Positions 9,096 to 18,078 of a stretch of DNA of 64,000 nt are shown one piece after another. The stretch lies in NCBI GenBank assembly GCA_004293045.1, contig RDXY01000002.1, positions 1 through 64,000 of the forward strand. The letters run 5' to 3'. The DNA is from Flavobacteriia bacterium. GTDB taxonomy: Bacteria > Bacteroidota > Bacteroidia > Flavobacteriales > Flavobacteriaceae. The notes under the pieces were generated by a model, which worked only from the letters and a program-made list of their open reading frames with translations, made no database searches and had not been told where the DNA came from. A program made the translations under genes and the position numbers. Numbering within the stretch: position 1 is the first letter of the stretch; each line of letters opens with the position of its first letter.

Positions 9096-9599
9096 TTATT
9101 TTTTGTAACCAATTTTTGGTCGGTCTTCTTGTTCAATTTTTAATTCTTCTTTATCCATTAAATAATTCAAAATTTTATAAATTTCTGGAAACTGATTTTC
9201 AATTTCCTTTACTTTTGAAGTTATTTCTTCTAAATTTAGTAAGGAATTTCTCAAAATTACAAAAGTTCTCATAATTGCAATATTTATATTAATTGCTTTT
9301 TCTGATTTTAAAACCCCTGAAAGCATTGCTATTCCTTGTTCTGTGAAGGCGAAAGGCAAATATTTAGAGAATTTTCCTCTACCAATCTCTAAGGTCACAA
9401 TTTGTGACCTTAGAGATTTATATTCACTTTCTGTTAATTCAAACATAAAATCTTCAGGAAATCTTTCAATGTTTCTTTTAACTGATTGTTTTAAAACTTT
9501 TGTTTCAATTTCATAAAGTGTTGCTAGATCATAATCTAACATCACTTTCTGATTTCTAATAATGTGAATTTTGTTTGTAATAATCTCTAAATTGTTCAT
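9096..9599 (-). CDS. ORF6N domain protein (KilA-N/antirepressor-related DNA-binding domain)
   Basis: 167 aa. The N-terminal ORF6N domain is recognisable from IRNQKVMLDYDLATLYEIET, VKRNIERFPEDFMFEL, LRSQIVT and the very typical FTEQGIAMLSGVL with IMRTFVILR. A short predicted coiled coil (about 118-140) follows. ORF6N domains occur in phage antirepressors and as scattered single genes in Bacteroidota chromosomes; DNA binding is inferred. It sits between a glycosyltransferase gene and the phosphohexomutase gene (4-nt gap) and so interrupts an otherwise housekeeping run. Codons 61-72 form a perfect 35-bp palindrome (9384-9418), and a decayed copy lies upstream of the start. Confidence 0.85.
   Translation of the reverse strand: MNNLEIITNKIHIIRNQKVMLDYDLATLYEIETKVLKQSVKRNIERFPEDFMFELTESEYKSLRSQIVTLEIGRGKFSKYLPFAFTEQGIAMLSGVLKSEKAININIAIMRTFVILRNSLLNLEEITSKVKEIENQFPEIYKILNYLMDKEELKIEQEDRPKIGYKK
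9384..9418. repeat. Perfect 35-bp palindrome inside the ORF6N coding sequence
   Basis: Arms AATCTCTAAGGTCACAA (9384-9400) and TTGTGACCTTAGAGATT (9402-9418) are exact reverse complements around a single T at 9401. It encodes residues 61-72 of the ORF6N protein. A 17-bp arm with no mismatch inside a coding region is very unlikely by chance. Confidence 0.9.
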
Positions 9600-9625
9600 T
9601 TTGGCGTATATTTAAGTTATTCTTT

Positions 9626-9659
9626 AATCTTGAGGTCACAAATTGTAATCTTTATTATT
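9626..9659. promoter_or_regulatory. Decayed copy of the ORF6N palindrome upstream of its start codon
   Basis: AGGTCACAA at 9633-9641, one centre base, then TTGT at 9643-9646 match the core of the internal palindrome, and AATCT at 9626-9630 and CTT at 9650-9652 extend the match outward. The site lies about 30-60 nt upstream of the ORF6N ATG, where a promoter or operator would be. On the coding strand it contains TACAATTTG, close to a -7 box. A role as an autoregulatory operator is inferred. Confidence 0.5.
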
Positions 9660-9696
9660 TTTTAATTGTTAGTATCACATTTTTGATACCATATAA

Positions 9697-10638
9697 CTAT
9701 ACTATTTCTGAAATTTTATATCGTTCTTCGTTGCTTTTGGTGCGTAAAATAATTTCACCTAAAAAACCAGCTAAAAATAGTTGCGTTCCAATAATCATAG
9801 TGGTTAAGGCGATGTAAAATTCGGGCCTGTTTGTAATTAAACGTGCTGTTTTATGGATGAAAAGCTTATCGATTCCTAAGTATATTGTTAAAACAAATCC
9901 TATAAAAAACATCAAACTACCTAATAATCCAAAGAAGTGCATAGGACGTTTTCCAAATTTTGAAATAAACCAAATGGTAATCAAATCTAAAAATCCGTTG
10001 ACAAATCTTTCGATACCAAATTTTGAAGTTCCGTATTTTCTGGCTTGATGAATTACTACTTTTTCTCCAATTTTTGAAAATCCAGCATTTTTAGCTAAAA
10101 CAGGAATGTAACGATGCATTTCACCTGAAACTTCTATGTTTTTTATTACTATATTTTTGTAAGCTTTTAGACCACAATTGAAATCGTTAAGTTTTACACC
10201 CGAAATTCTTCTCGCTGCCCAATTGAATAATTTTGAAGGAATGTTTTTAAACACAACAGAATCATAGCGTTTTTTCTTCCAACCAGAAATTAAATCAAAT
10301 CCTTGATTTTGAACCAAATCGTACAGTTCTGGAATTTCATCTGGACTATCTTGTAAATCGGCATCCATAGTAATTACTACGGCTCCGTTAGCTTTTGCAA
10401 AACCAGCGTGTAGGGCTTGACTTTTACCATAATTGCGTAAAAACTTAATTCCTTTGATGTTGGAATTGGTTTTTTGTAAGTCTAAAATGGTTTGCCATGA
10501 GGCATCCGTACTACCATCATCTATAAACAATATTTCATAAGAAAAGTTATGACTCGTCATAACTTTCTCAATCCAATTTGATAATTCTGGTAACGATTCT
10601 TGTTCGTTTAATAAGGGAATTACTAATGATATATTCAT
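9697..10638 (-). CDS. Family 2 glycosyltransferase, DPM1/GtrB type with C-terminal membrane anchor
   Basis: 313 aa. GT-A domain with nucleotide-binding LVIPLLNEQESLPEL, FIDDGSTD and the metal-binding DADLQDSPDEIPEL (DxD), followed by two transmembrane segments at about 230-252 and 272-295. This layout is that of dolichol/undecaprenyl-phosphate sugar transferases (DPM1, GtrB, ArnC-like), which load a sugar on a lipid carrier at the inner membrane. The actual sugar is unknown. The ATG directly abuts the stop of the DUF4199 gene (TAAATG), so they form an operon. A weak inverted repeat GTATCA...TGATAC (9672-9689) lies just after the stop. Confidence 0.88.
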   Translation of the reverse strand: MNISLVIPLLNEQESLPELSNWIEKVMTSHNFSYEILFIDDGSTDASWQTILDLQKTNSNIKGIKFLRNYGKSQALHAGFAKANGAVVITMDADLQDSPDEIPELYDLVQNQGFDLISGWKKKRYDSVVFKNIPSKLFNWAARRISGVKLNDFNCGLKAYKNIVIKNIEVSGEMHRYIPVLAKNAGFSKIGEKVVIHQARKYGTSKFGIERFVNGFLDLITIWFISKFGKRPMHFFGLLGSLMFFIGFVLTIYLGIDKLFIHKTARLITNRPEFYIALTTMIIGTQLFLAGFLGEIILRTKSNEERYKISEIV

Positions 10639-11169
10639 TTATTCGTTTAATGGGTTTGTTTTTGATTTAAATATGGCTGCTAAAATTAATCCAAAAATAG
10701 AAGCGAATAGTAAGTGTTGAACATAGCCAATAAGCATGTTCTTTATTGAAAAGGGATCGTTGTTCTTTATCTCATTTGCAAACTTTTTCAAATCTTCAGT
10801 TTTTACACCAAATGCTTTCATACCTTTTATTCCTTCGTTCAATAAATATTCTTTTATTGGTTCCTTTATGCTTGGGTCAATTATATTAAATAAAATGATG
10901 TCATAAATTGTTGATATTCCTAAACCAATTACACTTGTTATAAAGAAAACAGTAAAAGCTTCTTTAAATGTTATTAAATTATTTAGGGTTTTCTTTGTGG
11001 CAGTTATTACTAGTATGCCTAAGGTAATATAAATTAATCTGGTTAGATATTTTTGAGGTTGAATTAAGTTTAATGGACCTAATACATATAATATTGTTGT
11101 GTACAAAATGTACAGTATCGACCAAATCACACCATATTTTATTCCGTTACTTTTTAAAACTTCATTCAT
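10639..11169 (-). CDS. DUF4199 membrane protein
   Basis: 176 aa with four hydrophobic segments (about residues 12-35, 44-60, 70-95 and 145-168) and a charged stretch between the third and fourth (KEPIKEYLLNEGIKGMKAFG). This matches the DUF4199 pattern common in Bacteroidota. Function is unknown. Its stop touches the start codon of the DPM1-type glycosyltransferase, and this pairing may mean a supporting role in lipid-linked sugar formation; that is inference from context. Confidence 0.75.
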   Translation of the reverse strand: MNEVLKSNGIKYGVIWSILYILYTTILYVLGPLNLIQPQKYLTRLIYITLGILVITATKKTLNNLITFKEAFTVFFITSVIGLGISTIYDIILFNIIDPSIKEPIKEYLLNEGIKGMKAFGVKTEDLKKFANEIKNNDPFSIKNMLIGYVQHLLFASIFGLILAAIFKSKTNPLNE

Positions 11170-11221
11170 AGCTTTTTTGATTAAGTTAGTTTCTGAATTA
11201 GTATCTTAATTTAAAAATTTG

Positions 11222-11905
11222 TTACACAGCTTTTTGAACGACTTCATATACTTTTCCGTCTTCAAATTTTAATGTTTTTGCAGGATATTTCAATAATAAA
11301 GCATAGTCATGCGTAGCAATAACTACCGTTTTCCCATTAGCATTAATTGTTCTTAAAACTTCCATAATTTCAATACTCGTTTGAGGATCTAAATTACCTG
11401 AAGGTTCGTCGGCTAAAATTAATTCCGGATCATTTAATAAGGCTCTTGCAATGGCAACACGTTGTTGTTCACCACCAGATAATTGATGTGGCATTTTAGA
11501 AGCAAAACTTGCCATTCCGACTTTTTCTAAAACTTCATGTATTTGTGCATCCATTTCAGATTTGTCTTTCCAGCCAGTAGCTTTTAATACAAACAATAAA
11601 TTTTCATTTATGCTTCTGTCAGATAATAATTTGAAATCTTGAAATACAATTCCTATTTTTCTTCTTAAAAATGGAATGTCTTTTTCTTGTAAGGTGTTTA
11701 AATTATAATCAACAATTGTTCCTTCACCATCTTTTAAAGGTAAATCGGCATAAAGCACTTTCATTAAACTACTTTTTCCAGAACCCGTTTTTCCAATAAA
11801 ATATAAAAATTCCCCTTTTTGAACTTCTAAGTTAATATCAGATACTATTAAATTGTTTTCTTGGTATATAGAAACGTCTTTTAAAGATAAAATCGTTTGA
11901 CTCAT
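11222..11905 (-). CDS. ftsE: Cell-division ABC ATPase FtsE
   Basis: 227-aa ATPase with Walker [10 protein letters not shown], signature [15 protein letters not shown] and Walker [13 protein letters not shown], typical of the FtsE/LolD group. FtsE works with the membrane protein FtsX to activate septal peptidoglycan hydrolases. No ftsX gene is adjacent, so assignment rests on similarity alone. The frame is open to 11944, but the ATG at 11905 ([11 protein letters not shown]) begins the conserved part and the promoter at 11927-11954 lies upstream of it; the earlier ATG would precede the -7 box. Confidence 0.82.
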   Translation of the reverse strand: MSQTILSLKDVSIYQENNLIVSDINLEVQKGEFLYFIGKTGSGKSSLMKVLYADLPLKDGEGTIVDYNLNTLQEKDIPFLRRKIGIVFQDFKLLSDRSINENLLFVLKATGWKDKSEMDAQIHEVLEKVGMASFASKMPHQLSGGEQQRVAIARALLNDPELILADEPSGNLDPQTSIEIMEVLRTINANGKTVVIATHDYALLLKYPAKTLKFEDGKVYEVVQKAV

Positions 11906-11926
11906 AATAATATAATTTATTCTGTA

Positions 11927-11954
11927 AAAATATAAACATTTCAACGCTAAACAA
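11927..11954 (-). promoter_or_regulatory. Promoter of ftsE
   Basis: On the minus strand: TTG (11954-11952), 17-nt spacer, TATATTTT (11934-11927), one mismatch from TAnnTTTG. It lies 22 nt before the chosen ATG at 11905. Confidence 0.5.
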
Positions 11955-11999
11955 AATTATTCAACTAAATAATTACAATTACAATATTTAAGATAATTT

Positions 12000-12033
12000 T
12001 TGCGTTTATAATCATATCCTTTTGATATATTTG
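12000..12033 (+). promoter_or_regulatory. Promoter of the TPR gene
   Basis: TTG at 12000-12002, 23-nt spacer, TATATTTG at 12026-12033 (perfect -7). Transcription should start near 12039, which rules out the in-frame ATG at 12022. Confidence 0.55.
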
Positions 12034-12042
12034 GAACTTAAA

Positions 12043-15000
12043 ATGAATTCAATTATGAACGGTATTAAAACGCTTTTTTTAGTATTACTTTTTATTTCGC
12101 AAAGTAATTTGGCTCAGCAATCTGCTATATATTTAAATCAAAACCCAGACTATCATAAAGCTGTTCAACTATATAAAGAAAAACAGTTTCAAGCAGCACA
12201 AATTTTATTTGAACGTGTAAAAAACACCAATTCATCTGAAGAAATTTTATCTGATTGTGATTATTATATTGCCAATTGTGCTATAAAAACCAATCAACAA
12301 GATGCGGATGCTCTGATGGAATCATTTATTGAAAATCACCCAACAAGTACGAAAAGAAATTTGGCTTATTTTGAAGTTGCTCAATATTATTTTGCTGAAG
12401 GAAATTATACGCAATCTTTAAAATGGTATGAAAATATTTATGAACCTGAATTAGCTGATTCTGATATAGATAAAGCAAATTTCCAGAGAGGTTATGCCAA
12501 TTTTTCAATTAAAAAAAATAATGATGCGTCTAATTATTTGAATAAAGTAATTCAGTCGAAAGAATATGGAAATCAGGCCAAATATTATTTAGGATATTTA
12601 GCCTATGAAGGCAATAATTATAAAGAAGCCAATGCGCTATTCGGACAAGTTGAAAATCAGGAAAAGTACAAAGAAAAAATGGGGTACTTTCAAGCGGATA
12701 TGAATTTTAAATTAGGGAATTTTCAGAAAGCAATTGATTTGGGTGAGCCGCAATTGAAAAAATCATCGGCAATTGAAAAAAGTGAATTGTCGAAAATTAT
12801 TGGAGAAAGTTATTTTAATTTAAAACAATACGATAAAGCCATCCCTTATTTACAAGCCTATAAAGGAAAAAATGGCAAGTGGAATCATACCGATTTTTAC
12901 CAATTAGGCTATGCTTTTTACCAACAAAAAAATTATGAAAGTGCCATTTTACAATTCAATAAAATTATTGAAGGAAATGATTTTTTAGCACAAAACGCCT
13001 ATTATCATTTAGCAGAAAGTTATCTAAATACCGACAAAAAACAGCAAGCATTAACTGCTTTTAAAACCGCTTCGGAAATGAATTTTGATACTAAAATTCA
13101 AGAAGATGCCGCATTAAACTATACCAAGTTGAGTTATGAAATTGGGAATCCATATGTATCTACTCCTGAAGTATTAAAATCTTTTTTAGAAAAATATCCT
13201 ACAAATCCTAATAATCAAGAGTTAAAAAGTTTATTAATAAATTCATATATCACGTCTAAAAATTATACAGAAGCTTTAATTTTATTAGAAAAAAATAAAA
13301 CGCCTGAAAATAAATTGGCCTACCAAAAAGTTACTTTTTACAGAGGGCTAGAAGTGTATACAGATGGAAAGTATCAAGAAGCTTACATTTTATTTAAAAA
13401 ATCATTAACAGAAAATAAAGAAGCAAAAATTACGGCACGTGCTACTTTTTGGAAAGCAGAATGTGAGTATAGTTTAGACCAATTTTCAGAAGCGGTTTTA
13501 ACCTATAAACAATTTTTAAATGATGCAGCAGCTTCAGAAACTCCAGAAAGTAAAACTGCGGAATATAATTTGGCCTATGCTTATTTTAAAATTAAAGAAT
13601 ATGAAAATGCCATTCCGTACTTTAATGCATTTATTTTAAAAGGAAAAGACGATAAAGTTCGCTTTACGGATGCGTATTTACGAATGGCAGATTGCAATTA
13701 TATTTCTTCAAAATATTGGCCAGCTATGGATGCATATAACAAAGCTATTGAGCTAAAATGCGTTGATGCGGATTATGCTGCATTTCAAAAAGGAATGAGC
13801 TATGGATTTGTAAACAAAAATGAAAAGAAAATTGAGGATTTGAATAAGTTTGTTTCTACATACAAAACATCTCAATTTATGGATGATGCTTTATATGAAT
13901 TAGCCAATACCTATACCGTTGAAGAACAAAATGATCAAGCCATTGCTACATTTGATGTTTTAATTTCAACTCATAAAAATAGTGCCTATATAGCAAAATC
14001 AATTTTAAAACAAGGCTTAATTTTTTATAACACAGATAAAGACGATGCTGCCATTACAAAATTTAAAAAAGTGGTAGCAGAATTTCCCAATTCGCCAGAA
14101 TCATTAGAAGCTGTTTCAACCGCAAAAAATATTTATAAAGCAAACGGAAATATTCCCGAATATGCTGCTTGGGTAAAAACACTTTCTTTTGTAGAAGTTT
14201 CCGATGCAGAATTAGATAATGATATGTATGAATCTGCAGAAAAAAAATACTTAACAAATAATGCCAAACAAGCCATATCTGGATTTACGAGTTATTTGGT
14301 TCAGTTTCCAAATGGATTACACGCTTTAAAAGTCCATTTTTACTTGGCGCAATTGTATTTTGCCGAGGCATTAGAAAAAAATGCCATTCCTCATTACGAG
14401 TATGTAATTGCGCAAGCCAGAAATGAATTTACAGAACAAGCTTTGGTTCGCTTATCAGAAATTCATTTGAAAGATAAAAATTGTGATGCCGCAATTGTAG
14501 TTTTAAAACAATTAGAAACAAATGCAGAATATCCACAAAACATTACGTTTGCACAAGCTAACTTAATGAAATGTTATTATGAAAAACAAGATTTCACTAA
14601 CTCAGAATTGTATTCCGATAAGGTGTTAAATAATCAAAAAATAGACGATAAGATTAAAAGCGATGCACAAATCATTATAGCACGTTCAGCAATAAAAACC
14701 AATAACGATGCAAAAGCAAAAGAAGCCTATGCTAAATTACAAAAAATAGCAAAAGGCGAATTGGCTGCAGAAGCCTTATATTACGACGCTTATTTTAAGA
14801 ATAAAGAGCAAAAATTTGAAGCATCAAATAAATCAGTAGAAAAATATTCGAGTACGTATTCTGGTTATAAATATTTTGGAGCAAAAAGTTTGCTTTTAAT
14901 GGCAAAAAACTATTATGGATTAAATGATAGCTTTCAAGCTACTGAAATTTTACAAAGTATCATCGATAATTTTACTGAATTTCCTGATGTAGTTTCAGCA

Positions 15001-15066
15001 TGTCAATCAGAATTAGAAACCATAAAAGCTGCAGAAGCCAAAACGAATTCGTCAGTAACGAAGTAA
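12043..15066 (+). CDS. Large tetratricopeptide-repeat protein, exported
   Basis: About 1007 aa from the ATG at 12043 (12055 is an equally usable in-frame ATG that starts the signal peptide MNGIKTLFLVLLF). The frame opens at 12022, but the -7 box at 12026-12033 lies after that codon. The signal peptide ends near NLAQ. The rest is a continuous array of degenerate TPR units, e.g. HKAVQLYKEKQFQAAQILFE, QSLKWYENIY, DKAIPYLQAY and YESAILQFNKIIEG. Such arrays are periplasmic or outer-membrane protein-protein scaffolds. It is followed by a plug-less TonB-receptor-like barrel on the same strand, a likely partner, but no function is known to me. Confidence 0.8.
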   Translation: MNSIMNGIKTLFLVLLFISQSNLAQQSAIYLNQNPDYHKAVQLYKEKQFQAAQILFERVKNTNSSEEILSDCDYYIANCAIKTNQQDADALMESFIENHPTSTKRNLAYFEVAQYYFAEGNYTQSLKWYENIYEPELADSDIDKANFQRGYANFSIKKNNDASNYLNKVIQSKEYGNQAKYYLGYLAYEGNNYKEANALFGQVENQEKYKEKMGYFQADMNFKLGNFQKAIDLGEPQLKKSSAIEKSELSKIIGESYFNLKQYDKAIPYLQAYKGKNGKWNHTDFYQLGYAFYQQKNYESAILQFNKIIEGNDFLAQNAYYHLAESYLNTDKKQQALTAFKTASEMNFDTKIQEDAALNYTKLSYEIGNPYVSTPEVLKSFLEKYPTNPNNQELKSLLINSYITSKNYTEALILLEKNKTPENKLAYQKVTFYRGLEVYTDGKYQEAYILFKKSLTENKEAKITARATFWKAECEYSLDQFSEAVLTYKQFLNDAAASETPESKTAEYNLAYAYFKIKEYENAIPYFNAFILKGKDDKVRFTDAYLRMADCNYISSKYWPAMDAYNKAIELKCVDADYAAFQKGMSYGFVNKNEKKIEDLNKFVSTYKTSQFMDDALYELANTYTVEEQNDQAIATFDVLISTHKNSAYIAKSILKQGLIFYNTDKDDAAITKFKKVVAEFPNSPESLEAVSTAKNIYKANGNIPEYAAWVKTLSFVEVSDAELDNDMYESAEKKYLTNNAKQAISGFTSYLVQFPNGLHALKVHFYLAQLYFAEALEKNAIPHYEYVIAQARNEFTEQALVRLSEIHLKDKNCDAAIVVLKQLETNAEYPQNITFAQANLMKCYYEKQDFTNSELYSDKVLNNQKIDDKIKSDAQIIIARSAIKTNNDAKAKEAYAKLQKIAKGELAAEALYYDAYFKNKEQKFEASNKSVEKYSSTYSGYKYFGAKSLLLMAKNYYGLNDSFQATEILQSIIDNFTEFPDVVSACQSELETIKAAEAKTNSSVTK

Positions 15067-15076
15067 GTTAAATTAC

Positions 15077-15100
15077 GATTTACGAATTTTGATTTACGAA
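15077..15100. repeat. Direct repeat GATTTACGAA x2
   Basis: GATTTACGAA at 15077-15086 and 15091-15100, in the intergenic region between the TPR and barrel genes. It is a short dispersed-type repeat of unknown role. Confidence 0.4.
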
Positions 15101-15139
15101 GTATAAAATTTTAAAAAAAAATACAAACCTAGCGAAAAC

Positions 15140-15160
15140 CTTAGCGTCTTTGCGGTTAAA
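15140..15160. repeat. REP-like element, left copy (CTTAGCGTCTTTGCGG...)
   Basis: CTTAGCGTCTTTGCGGTTAA lies 12 nt before the barrel gene. An inverted near-copy lies just after that gene at 16929-16947. Elements of this CTTTGCG type are scattered in many Bacteroidota intergenic regions, from my general recollection. Confidence 0.55.
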
Positions 15161-15172
15161 TAAAACACAAAT

Positions 15173-16921
15173 ATGAAGAAGTTAATTTTTAGTATCATTG
15201 TCCTTTCTTCCTTTCAAGTGGGTTTTTCTCAAAAGAAAGACGAAAACATTGGAAGTGAAGTGGTAAATATTGTAAAACCCTATACACCAACCATTTCAGA
15301 TGCGTTTAAAATAAAACAATTACCAGCAGTGGAACAAGAAGTTGTGGAACCAAAAATTCCTATAAAATTTCAAATTTTTTCATTTCCAGTGGCCTCAACA
15401 TTTATTCCTTCTAAAGGAAAAGCGGCTGATGTAGATAAAGAAATACTTGAAAAAGGTTTTTCTAATTATGTTTCTTTAGGTGCAGGTAATTATGGTACTG
15501 CAAATGCTGAGGTGTTTTTAACCCACCAATTGAGTAAAACCGATTATGTGGGCGGATTGCTTCAACATTTATCCTCACAAGGTGGAATTGGTGGTGTACT
15601 TTTAGACAATAATTTTTACACAAATGCTCTTGATGTAACTTACGGAAGCAGAAATAGAAAACTAAGTTGGAATGCCGACTTAGGAATTAAAAACCAAGGA
15701 ATCAATTGGTATGGTTTGCCAAAATATTCATTATTTGACGCTTCCGTAGTGAATACTATTGATGAAAAACAAGTGTATAATACCCTTGCAATTGGTGGAA
15801 AAATCACAGCAAAAGAGGGTTTTTTTAAACAAGCTTCTTTGCAGTTTAAACATTTTTCAGATGCATTTGGTTCAGTTGAAAATAGATTTTTTGTGAAACC
15901 AAATTTTGATTTTGAAGTAGTAGATCAAAAAGTGAAAACGGATTTTGTAATTGATTATGTTGGTGGGAGTTTTGACAGAAGGTTAATGGCAATGAATTCG
16001 GCCTACAAGTATTCTTCATTGAATTTAGGTTTTAGTCCAAGTATTTTATACCAACAAGATGATTTGTCCGTTGAAATAGGTGCAAAAGTTTTTTATGCGA
16101 TGTCTAAAATTGATCTAGAAAATAATAACAAAATATTCTTTTATCCAAAAGTAAAAGCATCGTACAAATTAGTAGGAGATATTTTATTAGCTTATGCAGG
16201 AGCAGAAGGAAATTTACAACAAAATTCGTATGCGGATTTGGTTGATATAAACCCGTTTGTATCGCCAACGTTATTTATTGCTCCAACCAATACTAAATAT
16301 GATTTGTATGTTGGTTTAAAAGGAAAATTAGCCAATGCAGTGGCTTTTAATGTGAAAACCTCCTATTTAAATCAAGGTAATTGCGCATTATTTGCAGCAA
16401 ATTATTTTGACGTGTTATCAACTAATCCTAATGGTTATGCTTTCGGCAATTCGTTTAATGTAGTTTATGACGACTTGAAAACCTGGAGTGTATTTGGAGA
16501 ATTAAAAGCAGATTTTTCAAAAAACATTGCTTTCGGAATCAACGGAACATTTAATACCTATACTACAACTACTCAAAATGAAGCTTGGAATTTACCAAAA
16601 CTTCAAGTTGCAAGTTTTATAGATGTTGAAATAAATGAAAAATGGAGTGCTGGTGCTAAATTGTTTTTTGTTGGAGAAAGACAAGATATAGATAGCATAA
16701 ATAATGAATCGCTATTTTCTTCGTTTCATTCAGGAATAAAAACAGTAACATTAGATAGTTATTTTGATTTGAATGCCCACGTGGGATATAAATTCAGTAA
16801 AAGAGTACATTTCTTTTTAAAAGGAAATAATTTAGCCAATCAACAATACAACAGATGGGCAAATTTCCCCGTACAAGGCGTACAGATTTTAGGAGGTGCT
16901 ACATATCAATTTGATTTCTAA
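15173..16921 (+). CDS. TonB-receptor-like outer-membrane beta-barrel lacking a plug domain
   Basis: 582 aa with a signal peptide (residues 1-19, ending VGFS before Q). The mature start (VNIVKPYTPTISDAFKIKQLP) is followed by a region that reads as alternating strands and ends in an aromatic terminal strand (GGATYQFDF), as in TonB-dependent receptors (FLKGNNLANQQYNRW matches the C-terminal barrel style). I see no plug motif before it, and the length is about 250 residues short of a full receptor. It probably forms an outer-membrane barrel working with the upstream TPR protein. It is flanked by inverted copies of a REP-like repeat. Confidence 0.72.
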   Translation: MKKLIFSIIVLSSFQVGFSQKKDENIGSEVVNIVKPYTPTISDAFKIKQLPAVEQEVVEPKIPIKFQIFSFPVASTFIPSKGKAADVDKEILEKGFSNYVSLGAGNYGTANAEVFLTHQLSKTDYVGGLLQHLSSQGGIGGVLLDNNFYTNALDVTYGSRNRKLSWNADLGIKNQGINWYGLPKYSLFDASVVNTIDEKQVYNTLAIGGKITAKEGFFKQASLQFKHFSDAFGSVENRFFVKPNFDFEVVDQKVKTDFVIDYVGGSFDRRLMAMNSAYKYSSLNLGFSPSILYQQDDLSVEIGAKVFYAMSKIDLENNNKIFFYPKVKASYKLVGDILLAYAGAEGNLQQNSYADLVDINPFVSPTLFIAPTNTKYDLYVGLKGKLANAVAFNVKTSYLNQGNCALFAANYFDVLSTNPNGYAFGNSFNVVYDDLKTWSVFGELKADFSKNIAFGINGTFNTYTTTTQNEAWNLPKLQVASFIDVEINEKWSAGAKLFFVGERQDIDSINNESLFSSFHSGIKTVTLDSYFDLNAHVGYKFSKRVHFFLKGNNLANQQYNRWANFPVQGVQILGGATYQFDF

Positions 16922-16928
16922 ATTTGCT

Positions 16929-16947
16929 TTACCGCAAAGTCGCAAAG
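16929..16947. repeat. REP-like element, right inverted copy
   Basis: TTACCGCAAAGTCGCAAAG is the near reverse complement of 15140-15158 (about 17 of 20 positions). It starts 8 nt after the barrel gene stop, and a run of nine T follows, so it may also assist termination. Confidence 0.55.
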
Positions 16948-17027
16948 TTTTTTTTTCGTAATTTTTGTATTGCTAAAGTATCAAAATAATCATACGAAAT
17001 AGAAATCATTGAAAAAAAAGTATTTAA

Positions 17028-18074
17028 GTGAATAAAATTTTAATCTTAGTATGGTTTCCGTTATTTGTTTTTTCGCAAAACATAAAAGGAAAAATTACCG
17101 ATTCTAATCAGCAACCCATTGCAGGGGCCTCTGTTTATTTGGATGGCACAACTTTTGGAACGGTTTCTGATTCGGATGGTTTATTTGAAATTACTTCAAA
17201 AAGCAAATACAACACCTTATTAATTGTTAAATTTATGGGTTATGAAGATATTTATGTATCAAATCCATACGAAAAAGAATTTTTTACCTTCGTTTTAGTG
17301 CCCAAACAAAATGAAATTGAAACGGTTGTAGTTGTTAAAGATGGATTTACTAGAAAACAAAAATTACAACTCTTTAGAGAACAATTTTTAGGCCTTACAA
17401 AATATGGTAAAGCATGTAAAATTCTTAACGAAGATGACATAGACTTTAATTATGATTTGGATACCTTTACCTTCACAGCTTCTTGCTCAGAACCCATAAA
17501 AGTGGAAAATCCATTATTGGGCTATTTAATCGATTTCGATTTGCAAGATTTTTATGTGAAATTTAATTTTAAAACCATTAAATCAGCCAACGCGATTCAA
17601 AGTTTATTTTTAGGAACTGTAAAATATACCGAAACTAATATTGATGATAAAATAACTAAAAACCGAAACGATGTATATTTTGGTTCAGCCGTTGACTTTT
17701 TTAAGGGTATAATTGATAATTCTTGGTCTGAAAAAAGATTCATTTTATTTGAAGACAAATTTAGCGTCAATCCTACTGATTATTTTAAAGTATTAAAAAA
17801 AGAGGATTTATATGAAGTTACGGTTACTTCAACAAATAAAGTTTCCTTATCAATTGGTGGTGTCAAAAGAAATAATTTTTATGCTGATTTCAATCTTTTG
17901 TATCGCAAAAAAAGACAATCTCGAGTAGTTTTTAAAACCGAAACTTTTTTTGTAGATACTTTTGGAAACAACTCACATAAAGATCAAATTGTTTTTGGTG
18001 GCGATATCGGACAACAAAAAGCAGGAAATACCTTACCTTTAGATTTTGAACCAGAAGTTGATATTAAGAAATAG
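17028..18074 (+). CDS. Exported protein with carboxypeptidase-regulatory-like domain (GTG start)
   Basis: 348 aa starting at GTG 17028; no in-frame ATG precedes the signal peptide (NKILILVWFPLFVFS). Residues 18-95 form a CarboxypepD_reg-like domain (IKGKITDSNQQPIAGASVYL, GTVSDSDGLFEI), the module usually at the N-terminus of TonB-dependent receptors, but here no plug or barrel follows. The remaining 250 residues are not recognised. The next gene, another small protein of the same domain type, starts 4 nt after the stop, so the two are probably one transcript. A role at the outer membrane is inferred from the domain. Confidence 0.75.
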   Translation: MNKILILVWFPLFVFSQNIKGKITDSNQQPIAGASVYLDGTTFGTVSDSDGLFEITSKSKYNTLLIVKFMGYEDIYVSNPYEKEFFTFVLVPKQNEIETVVVVKDGFTRKQKLQLFREQFLGLTKYGKACKILNEDDIDFNYDLDTFTFTASCSEPIKVENPLLGYLIDFDLQDFYVKFNFKTIKSANAIQSLFLGTVKYTETNIDDKITKNRNDVYFGSAVDFFKGIIDNSWSEKRFILFEDKFSVNPTDYFKVLKKEDLYEVTVTSTNKVSLSIGGVKRNNFYADFNLLYRKKRQSRVVFKTETFFVDTFGNNSHKDQIVFGGDIGQQKAGNTLPLDFEPEVDIKK

Positions 18075-18078
18075 ATTT

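Noticed and set aside
9672..9689. GTATCA...TGATAC as a terminator after the DPM1-type gene
   Set aside because: The stem is only 6 bp and is followed by A-rich rather than T-rich sequence on the relevant strand; it was kept only as a remark.
11222..11905. FtsE as part of an FtsEX operon
   Set aside because: No FtsX-like permease lies next to it, so pairing cannot be claimed from this window.
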